The notes under the pieces were generated by a model. It made no database searches. It was not told the DNA's origin and saw only the letters and a list, made by a program, of their open reading frames with translations. Position numbers and translations under genes: made by a program. From positions 930,565 to 973,186 of the forward strand of contig NZ_MJAH01000001.1 in NCBI RefSeq assembly GCF_001746295.1: DNA of 42,622 nt, written 5' to 3'. Source of the stretch: Streptomyces sp. LUP47B (GTDB lineage: Bacteria > Actinomycetota > Actinomycetes > Streptomycetales > Streptomycetaceae). This document shows positions 26,471 through 34,928 of this stretch, piece after piece. Position 1 is the stretch's first letter. Each line of letters begins with the position of its first letter.

Positions 26471-28288
26471 TCAGGGGTACGGCTGAGGCGCCGGGCCCCC
26501 GGGCAGCCGCAGGGTGAAGACGCTGCCGACGCCGGGCTCGCTCGCCGCCTCGACCGTTCCGCCGTGGGCGGCGACCAGGTGGCGGACGATGGGGAGGCCG
26601 AGGCCCGATCCCCCGGTACGGCGGCTGCGGGACTTCTCCGCGCGCCAGAACCGGTCGAAGACGTGGGGCAGGTCGGCCGGCGCGATACCGGTGCCGGTGT
26701 CGGCGACCGCCAAGGCGATGTCGTCGCCGTCCAGGCGCGCGGATAGGGTGACCGTGCCGCCGGCCGGGGTGTGGCGCAGGGCGTTGGAGACCAGGTTGCC
26801 GAGCGCCTGCCGCATCCGGAGCGGGTCGCCGTCCAGCCAGGGCTCGCCGTCGATGTCGGTGCGCAGTTCGACACGGGCCGCGCCGGCGGTGACGCGGTGG
26901 GCGGCGGCGACCTGCTGGAGGAGTTCGTCGCAGCGGACGGGCTCCCGGTGCAGGCGCAGGGTGCCGGCGTCGGCGGCGGCGAGGTCCTGGAGGTCGTCGA
27001 TGACGCGCTGCAGGACGAGGGCCTCCTCGTGCAGGGAGGCGAGCAGGGCGGGGTCGGGGTCGACGACACCGTCCCGGGTGACCTCCAGCCAGCCGCGGAT
27101 GTTGGTGAGCGGGGTGCGGAGTTCGTGGGCGATGTCGCTGACCATCGCCTTGCGCTGGGCTTCCAGGCGCTCGCGGCGTTCGGTCAGGTCGTTGAAGGCC
27201 GCGGCGAGGATGCCGGTCTCGTCGCGAGTGGTGACGGGAACGCGCACATGGAGTTCGGGCGGCTGCTGGGCCGCGGCGGTGAGCGCGCGCAGCGGACGCA
27301 CCAGCCGGGTGGCGACCAGCGCGGTCGCGGCGACGGTGACGGCGAGCACGAGACCCGCGGTGCCCACGACCTTGGCCTTGTTGCCCGGGGACATGTCGAA
27401 CAGCACGGCGGGCGTGTCCCCGGTGCCCAGGAAGAGTTCGGCCACCGGCGCCACGTACGGGTCGAGCTGGGTGCGGCGGGCCTTGTCGAGGCAGGGCTGA
27501 ACCGAACGCGCCTCATCGGTGCCGAGCTTGCCGCCCAGGGGATCGCGCGCGTCCAGCCCGGCCGGTTCGCTTCCGAGCAGCGCGGCCATCCGGGGGTCCA
27601 GTCCGGCCTTGGTCAGGCAGGCGCGGCCGAGCGACTTCACCTCCTTCACCGCTTTGTCCTCCGAAGGGGTGGGTGTGTTGAGCAGTCCGTCGGCGCAGGC
27701 GTCGGGCACATGGTCGGGCGCGGAGCCGGTCTCCGCGTCGGTGAGGACCGTCCGCCCGCTCGGCGTACGGCTCAGACGGGTCCGCACACCGAACTGGGAG
27801 AAACAGGCCTGCCGCTTGCGGGCCAGGGCGGCGACCTTGACGCGTTCCGCCTCGGTGAGCCGGTACGGGCCGACCGCCCGCGGGTCGATGCCGGGGACCT
27901 GGGCGCCGCGCTCGGTGTAGGTGTCGGTGTGCAGCGGGTCGACGGTGGCGGCCGCGCTCGGTGGCAGGGAGGTGCCGCGCGACGCGGAGTCGGCGATGAT
28001 CCGGCGGTCCGAGGCGGTCAGGGCGATACGACGGCCGGTCCTCGCCGAAAGCTCCCGCACGGTGGCGGCCACCCCCGTCCAGTCGGGGTGGGTCGCCGCG
28101 TATCCGCTGAGTTCGGCGAGGACCTCCATGTCGTCGGCGAGTGCCTGCCCCTGTTCCTCGCGCAGCGCCTGGGTGGTGGTCGCCACGGCCAGCCAGGCGG
28201 TCGCGGCCACCGAGCACACGGCGATGAGCCCGGACGTGATCAGCAGGCGGACCAGCAGCCGCTTGTGCAGGGGTATCCGAGCTCTCAT
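26471..28288 (-). CDS. Membrane sensor histidine kinase
   Basis: 605 aa from the ATG at 28288. A first membrane helix lies at about 12-34 (LLITSGLIAVCSVAATAWLA), then an extracytoplasmic sensor of about 270 residues, a second helix at about 308-330, a HAMP domain, the H-box DIAHELRTPLTNIRGW with His388, and an ATPase domain with the N-box LGNLVSNALRHTPAGG, DTGTGIAP and GSGLGLPIV. The sensor carries four cysteines (QACFSQ, DACADG, RACLTK, QPCLDK), possibly two disulfides, and I do not recognise its fold. The start overlaps the response regulator stop as ATGA. It probably phosphorylates that regulator. Confidence 0.93.
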   Translation of the reverse strand: MRARIPLHKRLLVRLLITSGLIAVCSVAATAWLAVATTTQALREEQGQALADDMEVLAELSGYAATHPDWTGVAATVRELSARTGRRIALTASDRRIIADSASRGTSLPPSAAATVDPLHTDTYTERGAQVPGIDPRAVGPYRLTEAERVKVAALARKRQACFSQFGVRTRLSRTPSGRTVLTDAETGSAPDHVPDACADGLLNTPTPSEDKAVKEVKSLGRACLTKAGLDPRMAALLGSEPAGLDARDPLGGKLGTDEARSVQPCLDKARRTQLDPYVAPVAELFLGTGDTPAVLFDMSPGNKAKVVGTAGLVLAVTVAATALVATRLVRPLRALTAAAQQPPELHVRVPVTTRDETGILAAAFNDLTERRERLEAQRKAMVSDIAHELRTPLTNIRGWLEVTRDGVVDPDPALLASLHEEALVLQRVIDDLQDLAAADAGTLRLHREPVRCDELLQQVAAAHRVTAGAARVELRTDIDGEPWLDGDPLRMRQALGNLVSNALRHTPAGGTVTLSARLDGDDIALAVADTGTGIAPADLPHVFDRFWRAEKSRSRRTGGSGLGLPIVRHLVAAHGGTVEAASEPGVGSVFTLRLPGGPAPQPYP

Positions 28289-28986
28289 CCACGGCCGCCG
28301 CTGAGCTTGTAGCCCACGCCGAACACCGTCAGCAGCCGCACCGGCCGGCGCGGATCGGCCTCGATCTTGCGGCGCAGGTTCATGACGTGCACGTCCACGG
28401 CCCGTTCGGTGGAGGCCCGGTCGGTGCCCCGGGTGATCTCCAGCAACTGCCGCCGTGAGAAGACCCGTTCCGGCTCGGCGACCATGGCGAGGAGGATCTC
28501 GAACTCGGCCGGCGTGCATTCCACCGGCGCCCCGTCGCAGCGCACCTCGTGCCGTACGGGATCGACCGCCAGGCCTCCGGCGCGCACGACGGGATCCTCG
28601 GGCCGGTCGGCGGCCGCGCCCCGTCCGCTGCGCCTGAGGACGGTCCGGATCCGGGCCATCAGTTCGCGCGGGCTGTACGGCTTGGTCATGTAGTCGTCGG
28701 CGCCCAGCTCCAGGCCCAGCAGGACGTCGTCCTCCTCCGAGCGCGCGGTGAGCATCACGACGGGAATGTCCTCGTCGCGGCGCAGCACCCGGCACACGCC
28801 GAAGCCGTCGATCACCGGGAGCATCAGGTCCAGGACGACGAGGTCGGGGGCGAGCCGCCGGGCCGCCTCCAGGGCGGCCCGCCCGTCGTGGACCACGGTG
28901 GCGGTGTGGCCTTCCGCGAGCAGGGAGCGCCGTATGAGTTCGGCCTGCATCTCGTCGTCCTCGGCTACCAGCACATGTGCGCACAC
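28285..28986 (-). CDS. OmpR/PhoB-type response regulator
   Basis: 233 aa from the GTG at 28986, with AGGA 8 bases upstream. The receiver domain has the acidic pair EDD at 9-11, phosphoacceptor Asp53 in LVVLDLMLP, the Thr in VVMLTARS and Lys in YMTKPYSP. The C-terminal winged helix includes ECTPAEFEILLAMVAEPERV and RAVDVHVMNLRRKIEADP. It is cognate to the overlapping histidine kinase. It lies 18 bp downstream of the L,D-transpeptidase gene, so the three genes look like one transcription unit. Confidence 0.94.
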   Translation of the reverse strand: MCAHVLVAEDDEMQAELIRRSLLAEGHTATVVHDGRAALEAARRLAPDLVVLDLMLPVIDGFGVCRVLRRDEDIPVVMLTARSEEDDVLLGLELGADDYMTKPYSPRELMARIRTVLRRSGRGAAADRPEDPVVRAGGLAVDPVRHEVRCDGAPVECTPAEFEILLAMVAEPERVFSRRQLLEITRGTDRASTERAVDVHVMNLRRKIEADPRRPVRLLTVFGVGYKLSGGRG

Positions 28987-29004
28987 CCGGCGGATCCTAA
29001 GCGG

Positions 29005-29754
29005 TCAGCGGGTCAGGGACTTGGCGTCGCCCATGACGACGACCGGATGGAGGCCCGGGTCCAGGGTCAGGAGCAGCTCCTTCATGTGCTCCTCGGCGAT
29101 GCTCACACAGCCGTGGGTGGGTCCACCGTGGTCGACGTGGAGCCATATCCCGCCACCGCGCCCCGCGCCGAGGGGCCGCGTCCAGTCCAGGGGTGAAGTC
29201 CCGGGCCGCCGGTTGTAGTTGATGGCGATCACGTAGTCGAAGGATCCGGCCAGCGGCTCGCCCTCGAAGCCCGTGCCGGGTGAGGTGAAGCCGACGCCGC
29301 GGTCGTACGGCAGCTTGGTGCCGGGGTTCTTCAGCAGCCCTCCGGCGTCCGTGAGGGTGTAGACGCCGGTCGGTGAGCGCAGGTCGCCCGCCAGGTGGTG
29401 GTCGGTCCAGCCCTTGAGGGCGTTGTGCGCGGGCCAGCTCGCACCGGCCTGCCAACCGGCCTCGGTGCGCTCGTACAGGACCACGGTGGAGGCCGACGAG
29501 TCGCGGCCCCGCCCGGTGACCACGACGGCCTGTCGTGCGTCGGCCGGCACCTTCGCCCACGTCTTCGGACCGAGCCCGGGTATCTGCCGGGGGACGACCG
29601 CGACGGATATCTCAGGTGAGGGCGTGGGCGCGGGCTCCAAGGTGTCCTGAGAGGGCGTGGGCCCGGCCGCCGTGCTGGCCACGGCACCGCCGCCGCATCC
29701 GGTGAGAAGCAGAGATGCGGCGAGCAGGGCCACGTGGGTTCTGCGTGTGATCAT
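29005..29754 (-). CDS. L,D-transpeptidase (YkuD) lipoprotein
   Basis: 249 aa. The N-terminus is a lipoprotein signal (TRRTHVALLAASLLLTGC) with the lipobox LTGC. A Ser/Pro/Thr-rich spacer follows, then a catalytic domain whose motif is WLHVDHGGPTHGCVSI, with catalytic Cys216 in HGCVS. Such enzymes form 3-3 cross-links in peptidoglycan or attach lipids and proteins to it, outside the membrane. The YkuD core here is of the variant found in actinobacterial proteins once annotated as secreted hypothetical. It is first in the unit with the response regulator and kinase, which suggests a cell wall stress response. Confidence 0.85.
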   Translation of the reverse strand: MITRRTHVALLAASLLLTGCGGGAVASTAAGPTPSQDTLEPAPTPSPEISVAVVPRQIPGLGPKTWAKVPADARQAVVVTGRGRDSSASTVVLYERTEAGWQAGASWPAHNALKGWTDHHLAGDLRSPTGVYTLTDAGGLLKNPGTKLPYDRGVGFTSPGTGFEGEPLAGSFDYVIAINYNRRPGTSPLDWTRPLGAGRGGGIWLHVDHGGPTHGCVSIAEEHMKELLLTLDPGLHPVVVMGDAKSLTR

Positions 29755-29795
29755 GGAACGACTCTGGCCGACACTTGTAAGGAACTGGTCAGGTT

Positions 29796-31187
29796 CTAGG
29801 CCCGGTTCGGTTTACCCGCTGTGTAGAGCCAGGTATGGAACAGGCTGTCCAGGTCCTTGCCCGACACCCGTTCCGCGAGGCGCTGGAACTGTGCGGTGGT
29901 CCCGTTGCCATTGCGGTGCCCGGAGGCCCAGGCGCGCAGGATCAGGAAGAACGCCCGGTCGCCGACACGCGTGCGCAGCGCGTGCAGGGTCATGGCGCCA
30001 CGGGCGTAGACGGGGGTGCCGAAGATGTTGGCGCCGCTGCCGGGGTCGCCGGGCGGGAACTCCCACAGGTCGTCGCTCGCGGGTTTCGCGTACAGGCCGT
30101 CGAAGGTCTTCTGCGCGCTGTCGCCGCCGTGCTGCTCGTCGTAGAGCCATTCCGCGTAGGTGGCGAAGCCCTCGTTGAGCCAGATGTCCTTCCACGAGGT
30201 GAGGGAGACGGAGTCGCCGAACCACTGGTGGGCGTTCTCGTGGACGAGGGTGCTCAGGTCGGGTGCCCGGTCGTAGACCGGACGGCTCTGGGTCTCCAGC
30301 GCGTAGCCGACGTTCGGGGCGCGGTCCACGATGGAGCCCGCGGCACGGAACGGATAGGGCCCGAACAGCTTGCTCTCCCACTCCAGGACGGAGGGCAGTT
30401 TCTTGAGGACCGGGGCTGCCGCGGCGGCCTCGCGCGGGTCGACGGCGTTGTAGACCCGGATGCCGCTTTTGGTGGTGAACTGCTGCACCTTGAACTTGCC
30501 GACGGTGGCCGTGGCCAGGTAGGCGGCCATGGGTTCGCGCTGGCGCCAGCGGAACGTGGTCTTCGCGTGCGTGGTCCGCTGGGAGAGGAGGACGCCGTTG
30601 GCGACGGCGGTGCGCCCCTTGGGGACGGTGATCGTGAAGTCGTACGACGACTTGTCCGTGGGGTGGTTGTTCGCCGGGAACCAGGTCATGGCGCCCTGCG
30701 GTTCCCCGGCGACGAAGGCCCCGTCGTCGGTGGGGATCCAGCCGTCGAGCGAGCCGTCCGGGTCGGTGACGGGACGGGGCTTGCCCCGGTAGGTGACGGT
30801 GATGGTGAACCGTTCCCCCTTGCGCAGGGCGCGCCTCGGGGTGACGACCAGTTCCTGTCCGTCGCGGCGGAAGCCGGCCTTGGCGTGATCGACCGTCAGA
30901 CCGGTGACGGTCAGGCCCTTGAAGTCGAGGTCGAAGCGGCTGAGTCGCTGGCCGGCGCGGGCGGTGAGGACCGCCTTGCCGTCGAGATGGCCGCTCCCGG
31001 GGTCGTAACCGAGCGTCAGGTCGTAGTGGTCGACGTGGTATCCGCCGTTTCCGGCGAGCGGAAAGTAGGGATCGCCGGCTCCGGATGAGCCCGTCGACGG
31101 AGGGGACCCTGCGGCAGCCCCGAGCAGCGCCACGAGGGCGACCGGGGTGGTGACGAGGACGAGAGTGCGTCTGACGGCCTTCGGCAC
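29796..31187 (-). CDS. Secreted M1-family zinc metallopeptidase
   Basis: 463 aa from the GTG at 31187, preceded by GGAG. A signal peptide with PKAVRRTLVLVTTPVALVAL leads into an M1 N-terminal beta domain (HYDLTLGYDPGSGHLDGKAV) and the catalytic domain with HENAHQWFGDS, zinc ligands His316 and His320 and catalytic Glu317, followed by WLNEGFATYAEWLYDEQ with the third ligand. It is shorter than full aminopeptidase N because it lacks the large C-terminal helical domain. It is likely a secreted or cell-surface aminopeptidase; the peptide substrate is unknown. It is 41 bp upstream of the L,D-transpeptidase. Confidence 0.9.
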   Translation of the reverse strand: MPKAVRRTLVLVTTPVALVALLGAAAGSPPSTGSSGAGDPYFPLAGNGGYHVDHYDLTLGYDPGSGHLDGKAVLTARAGQRLSRFDLDFKGLTVTGLTVDHAKAGFRRDGQELVVTPRRALRKGERFTITVTYRGKPRPVTDPDGSLDGWIPTDDGAFVAGEPQGAMTWFPANNHPTDKSSYDFTITVPKGRTAVANGVLLSQRTTHAKTTFRWRQREPMAAYLATATVGKFKVQQFTTKSGIRVYNAVDPREAAAAAPVLKKLPSVLEWESKLFGPYPFRAAGSIVDRAPNVGYALETQSRPVYDRAPDLSTLVHENAHQWFGDSVSLTSWKDIWLNEGFATYAEWLYDEQHGGDSAQKTFDGLYAKPASDDLWEFPPGDPGSGANIFGTPVYARGAMTLHALRTRVGDRAFFLILRAWASGHRNGNGTTAQFQRLAERVSGKDLDSLFHTWLYTAGKPNRA

Positions 31188-31329
31188 GTGCGCTCCTACA
31201 GGTCGGGGGGTGGGCAATGGCTTCACACTAAAGGCCGCCTCCGCCGCAACTCACCCTTGATGAGGTCAAGTCACGCCCGGCTGCGCAGTACGCTCCCGAC
31301 GCACTCCTGCCTTCGTCGAGAGGTCGCCC

Positions 31330-31680
31330 GTGAGCGTTCGCATCCGCCGTGTCTACGAACCCCCCGAGCCCGCGGACGGCGTGCGCGTCCTGGTCGACCG
31401 GCTGTGGCCGCGCGGGCTGTCCAAGGACGCGGCCCGCGTGGACGAGTGGCCGAAGGCGCTCACCCCGTCGACCGAGCTGCGCCGCTGGTACCACGCGGGC
31501 GAGGGGTCGTACGAGGAGTTCGCCGAGCGCTACGAGGCGGAGCTGGCCGATCCCGAGGCGGCCGGGCTTCTCGACCGGGTCCGGGAGCTGGCGAGCAAGG
31601 GCGACGTGACCCTGCTGACCGCGTCGAAGACGCCGGAGCGGAGTCACGCCACCGTGCTGGTGCGCCTGCTGGAGTCCTAG
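31330..31680 (+). CDS. DUF488 family protein (YeaO-like)
   Basis: 116 aa, the full length of the compact DUF488 type. Motifs VRIRRVYEPPEPADGVRVLV, DRLWPRGLSKDAA and ASKTPERSHATVLVRLL identify the family. DUF488 proteins are small soluble proteins of unknown function. GTG start with a GAGAGG site 6 bases upstream. The TAG stop is directly followed by repeat element A, and the gene is convergent with the FAD dehydrogenase. Confidence 0.88.
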   Translation: MSVRIRRVYEPPEPADGVRVLVDRLWPRGLSKDAARVDEWPKALTPSTELRRWYHAGEGSYEEFAERYEAELADPEAAGLLDRVRELASKGDVTLLTASKTPERSHATVLVRLLES

Positions 31681-31867
31681 TCCGTCGGCAGGCAGCGTTC
31701 GCCCCGTCGCGACACCCGGCACGCCCTCTCGCCGCACCGGGCGAAAGCCCAAGCAATCCGGTACGAGGCCTTCCGGCCGGCACCCCCCAGCCTTCGGCCG
31801 GGGGACCCCCAGAGCACGCACCGGCCGCCCCGCTCCTCAACGGGCAGACGCTGCCTGCCGAGGCACT
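31681..31867. repeat. Dispersed intergenic element A, copy 2 (convergent gap)
   Basis: About 187 bp filling the whole gap between the DUF488 and FAD dehydrogenase stops. It matches copy 1 (20217-20380) in reverse complement. Its ends are near-inverted repeats: GGCAGGCAGCGTTCGCC at 31687-31703 and, in the opposite orientation, GGCAGACGCTGCCTGCC near 31843-31859. It carries an extra internal hairpin (CCCCC, loop CTTC region, GGGGG, about 31784-31804) that copy 1 lacks, the common streptomycete GGGGG/CCCCC palindrome. It may act as a bidirectional terminator. Confidence 0.78.
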
Positions 31868-33539
31868 AACCGATCTGCTTGGCCGCCGCCCGGCCCGCCG
31901 CGCGCCCCGAGAAGAGGCAGCCACCGAGGAAGGTGCCCTCGAGCGCGTTGTAGCCGTGCACACCGCCGCCGCCGAAGCCGGCGACCTCGCCCGCCGCGTA
32001 CAGGCCTTCGAGGGGCTTGCCGTCGGTGCCCAGGGCGCGGGAGTCGAGGTCGGTCTGGATGCCTCCGAGGGTCTTGCGGGTCAGGATGTGCAGCTTGACG
32101 CCGATGAGGGGGCCGGCGGCGGGGTCGAGGATGCGGTGCGGGGTGGCGACCCGGCCGAGGCGGTCGCCGATGTAGCGGCGGGCGTTGCGGATGCCCTGCA
32201 CCTGGGCGTCCTTGCTGTAGGAGTTGGCGATCTGGAGGTCGCGGGCCTCTATCTGGCGGCGGAGCGAGGCGGCGTCCAGGAGGGCCTTGTCCGTCAGCCC
32301 GTTCATCTTCTCGACCAGCTGCTCCAGGTTCGGGGCGGTCACGAAGTCCGCGCCCTTGCGCAGGAACGCGTCGACCGGTCCCGGAGCTCCCTTGCCGAGG
32401 AGCCGCTCCTTGAGAAAGCCCGCGCGGTCCTTGGCGGTGATGTCGGGGTTCTGCTCGGAGCCCGAGAGCGCGAACTCCTTCTCGATGATCTTCTGGGTGA
32501 GGATGAACCAGGAGTGGTCGTGCTCCGCGATGTCCTCGGTGGTGCGCAGGTGTTCGAGGGTGCTGAGGGTGTCGTAGCCGGGCAGGCACGGCTCGGGCAG
32601 CCGGCGGCCGAGGGCGTCGAACCACATGGAGGACGGGCCGGGCAGGATGCGGATGCCGTGGCCGGGCCAGATCGGGTCCCAGTTCTGGATGCCCTCGGTG
32701 TAGTGCCACATGCGGTCGCGGTTGACCAGGCGGACGCCGGCGCCGGCGCTGATGTCGAGCATCCGGCCGTCGACGTAGGCGGGCACGCCGGTGACCATCT
32801 CGGCGGGCGGGTTGCCGAGCCGTTCGGGCCAGTAGCGGCGGACGATGTCGTGGTTGGCGCCGATACCGCCGGTGGTGACGACGACGGCGTGGGCGGTGAG
32901 CTCGAAGTCGCCGACCCGGTCACGGTTGGAGGCGACACCGCGCGCGGAGTTGTCCTCGGCCAGCACCGTGCCGCGCACGCCGCGGGCGGTGCCGTCCTCG
33001 ACGACCAGTTCGTCGACCTGGTGGCGGTGGTAGAAAGTCAGCAGTCCGTCGCGCGCGGCCTGCTTGGCGTACCCGACGAAGGGCTCGACGACTCCGGTGC
33101 CGGTGCCCCAGGCGATGTGGAAGCGGGGCACGGAGTTGCCGTGTCCGTGGGCGGTGAGGTCACCGCGCTCGGCCCAGCCGACGGTCGGCAGGAACTTGAT
33201 CCCGTGCCCCTCGAGCCAGGACCGCTTTTCCCCCGCCGCGAACTCGACGTAGGCGCGCGCCCAGCGCACCGCCCAGGAGTCCTCGTCCTCGACGCGGTCG
33301 AACTTCGCGCTGCCCTGCCAGTCGTTCCAGGCGAGGTCGAAGGAGTCCTTGATGCCGAGGCGCCGCTGTTCCGGGGAGTCGACCAGGAACAGTCCGCCGA
33401 AGGACCAGAAGGCCTGGCCGCCGAGATTGGCGGCGTTCTCCTGGTCGACCAGCGCGACCCTCTTGCCGCGGCTGGTGAGCTCGTGCGCGGCGACCAGGCC
33501 CGCGAGCCCCGCTCCGACGACGATGACGTCGGCATCCAT
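31866..33539 (-). CDS. FAD-dependent dehydrogenase (KstD / fumarate reductase flavoprotein family)
   Basis: 557 aa from the ATG at 33539, with a GAGGGAAGGGACGG site upstream. FAD-binding VIVVGAGLAGLVAAHEL is at the N-terminus, then NLGGQAFWSFGGLFLVDSP, and a second FAD segment with LYAAGEVAGFGGGGVHGYNA and GTFLGGCLFSGRAAGR at the C-terminus. This is the group annotated FAD-binding dehydrogenase, related to 3-ketosteroid delta-1-dehydrogenase. No steroid gene is near, so the substrate is unknown. It lies 17 bp after a TetR gene, forming an operon that the TetR probably represses. Confidence 0.86.
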   Translation of the reverse strand: MDADVIVVGAGLAGLVAAHELTSRGKRVALVDQENAANLGGQAFWSFGGLFLVDSPEQRRLGIKDSFDLAWNDWQGSAKFDRVEDEDSWAVRWARAYVEFAAGEKRSWLEGHGIKFLPTVGWAERGDLTAHGHGNSVPRFHIAWGTGTGVVEPFVGYAKQAARDGLLTFYHRHQVDELVVEDGTARGVRGTVLAEDNSARGVASNRDRVGDFELTAHAVVVTTGGIGANHDIVRRYWPERLGNPPAEMVTGVPAYVDGRMLDISAGAGVRLVNRDRMWHYTEGIQNWDPIWPGHGIRILPGPSSMWFDALGRRLPEPCLPGYDTLSTLEHLRTTEDIAEHDHSWFILTQKIIEKEFALSGSEQNPDITAKDRAGFLKERLLGKGAPGPVDAFLRKGADFVTAPNLEQLVEKMNGLTDKALLDAASLRRQIEARDLQIANSYSKDAQVQGIRNARRYIGDRLGRVATPHRILDPAAGPLIGVKLHILTRKTLGGIQTDLDSRALGTDGKPLEGLYAAGEVAGFGGGGVHGYNALEGTFLGGCLFSGRAAGRAAAKQIG

Positions 33540-33556
33540 GGCGACCGTCCCTTCCC

Positions 33557-34183
33557 TCATACGGTGGTGTCGCTGCCGTCGGTGAGCAGCGCGGTGAGCA
33601 GTTGCTTCAGCCAGACACGGGCCCGCTCGAGGTCTCCGTCCAGCAGCAGTTGGACGGTGACACCGTCGTAGGCGGCGACCACGGCGTGGGCGGCGCCCTC
33701 GACGTCGGTCAGTACGGCGGGCAGTTCGGCGTGCCCACGCGCGCGTGCCAGCCGGTCGGCGACGGCCCGCCTGAGGCGCGCCCGGTGTTCGAGCAGGGTC
33801 CGGGCGACCTCGGGCACGCGGGCGGCGTGCACCAGGAAGTCGGTCTTGACCAGGAGCCAGTCCCGGTCGAGGAGCAGCACGTCGGTGACCCGGTCGACGG
33901 CGGCCAGGACGTCGAGCTCCGGGCCGTCCAGGGCGAGGGCTCCGGAGACCTGCTCCGCGATCAGGTCCGCGCGCTGCTGGTAGAGCGCGAAGAAGAGCTC
34001 GTCGAGGCTGTCGAAGTTCGAGTAGAAGGCACCCCGGCTGTATCCGGCGGCCTCGCAGACCTCCTCGATCGACACGCGCCCGAAGCCCTTTGCGGCGAAC
34101 ACCGCGAAGGCCGCGTCCAGGAGATTGGCACGCGTGCGGACCCGGCGCCTGGTCACGCGCCTGGTCGTGTCCTGTGTCGCCAT
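33557..34183 (-). CDS. TetR family transcriptional regulator
   Basis: 208 aa from the ATG at 34183. The N-terminal helix-turn-helix is RANLLDAAFAVFAAKGFGRV followed by IEEVCEAAGYSRGAFYSNF, and the rest is a helical ligand domain (TetR_C). It is first in an operon with the FAD dehydrogenase and divergent from alkB. A palindrome 14 bp upstream of the start is its likely operator. In-frame codons further upstream (to 34231) overlap that operator, so the shorter start is preferred. Confidence 0.9.
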   Translation of the reverse strand: MATQDTTRRVTRRRVRTRANLLDAAFAVFAAKGFGRVSIEEVCEAAGYSRGAFYSNFDSLDELFFALYQQRADLIAEQVSGALALDGPELDVLAAVDRVTDVLLLDRDWLLVKTDFLVHAARVPEVARTLLEHRARLRRAVADRLARARGHAELPAVLTDVEGAAHAVVAAYDGVTVQLLLDGDLERARVWLKQLLTALLTDGSDTTV

Positions 34184-34196
34184 GTCGGGTCCTCCG

Positions 34197-34235
34197 TTCG
34201 ATACGCGAATGTATCCGATACACCGATGCATCGAA
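34197..34235. promoter_or_regulatory. Nested dyad, likely TetR operator between tetR and alkB
   Basis: TTCGAT (34197-34202) and ATCGAA (34230-34235) form an outer inverted repeat. TGTATC (34210-34215) and GATACA (34217-34222) form an inner one, and both are centred exactly on 34216. A further GATACA overlaps the alkB start codon at 34294-34299. The spacing and AT-rich dyads fit a TetR-type operator that could act on both divergent genes. Confidence 0.6.
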
Positions 34236-34298
34236 AGGGTCGAACACCTCGATCGATCTCATGGGAACAGATTTTCGATTAAGGAGTACGCTGGATAC

Positions 34299-34928
34299 AT
34301 GACCGCGCACCTCCAGGGCTCTCTCTTCGACCAGACCGACGAGCTGCGGCTGGGCCCCCTCGACGGGATCCGCCGTACCGTGCTCGGTTTCGGCGCCTGG
34401 ATCGACGTACTGCCCGGATGGCTCGGCGGCTCCGACGCCCTCTTCGAACAGCTGGCGACCGAGGTGCCGTGGCGAGCGGAACGCCGCACGATGTACGACC
34501 ACGTCGTCGACGTCCCGCGGCTGCTCTCCTTCTACGGCGTGGACGACGAGCTGCCGCATCCCGTACTCACCGAGGCCCGCGAGGCGCTCACCGCGCACTA
34601 CGGCGAGGAGCTGGGCGAACCCTTCACCACGGCCGGGCTCTGCTACTACCGCGACGGCCGGGACAGCGTCGCCTGGCACGGCGACCGGATCGGGCGGGGC
34701 GCCCGCGAGGACACCATGGTCGCCATCCTCTCCGTGGGCGCACCGCGCGACCTGGTGCTGCGACCGGCGCGCGGCGGCGCCGAGACCGTACGTCGGCCGC
34801 TGGGGCACGGCGACCTGATCGTGATGGGCGGCTCCTGTCAGCGCACCTGGGAACACGCCGTACCGAAGTCCACGCGCGCGACGGGACCGCGCATCAGCAT
34901 CCAGTTCCGCCCGCACGGCGTGCGGTGA
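34299..34928 (+). CDS. alkB: AlkB-type 2-oxoglutarate/Fe(II) DNA dealkylase
   Basis: 209 aa. AlkB removes methyl groups from 1-methyladenine and 3-methylcytosine by oxidative demethylation. The Fe(II) site is visible as HGD in VAWHGDRIG and the distal histidine in WEHAVPKS; the 2-oxoglutarate arginine is in RISIQFRPHG. The nucleotide-recognition part includes MYDHVVDVPRLLSFYG. ATG at 34299 with AAGGAG 12 bases upstream, slightly far. The start codon overlaps a GATACA half-site, so it may be regulated by the divergent TetR. A hairpin at 34962-34994 follows. Confidence 0.9.
   Translation: MTAHLQGSLFDQTDELRLGPLDGIRRTVLGFGAWIDVLPGWLGGSDALFEQLATEVPWRAERRTMYDHVVDVPRLLSFYGVDDELPHPVLTEAREALTAHYGEELGEPFTTAGLCYYRDGRDSVAWHGDRIGRGAREDTMVAILSVGAPRDLVLRPARGGAETVRRPLGHGDLIVMGGSCQRTWEHAVPKSTRATGPRISIQFRPHGVR

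Noticed and set aside
26771..28312. A 513-codon plus-strand frame
   Set aside because: It is antisense to the histidine kinase, whose H-box and ATPase motifs are unmistakable.
31681..31867. Element A as a definite MITE with a target-site duplication
   Set aside because: The flanks suggest YTAG at three ends but the fourth (copy 1 right end) reads CTGG, and no parent transposase is visible, so I report it only as a mobile-looking repeat.
32025..34916. Extension of the FAD dehydrogenase frame to 34916 as one 1016-residue protein
   Set aside because: The frame runs through the TetR gene and part of alkB in the wrong phase; the ATG at 33539 with a good ribosome binding site starts a typical FAD-binding N-terminus.
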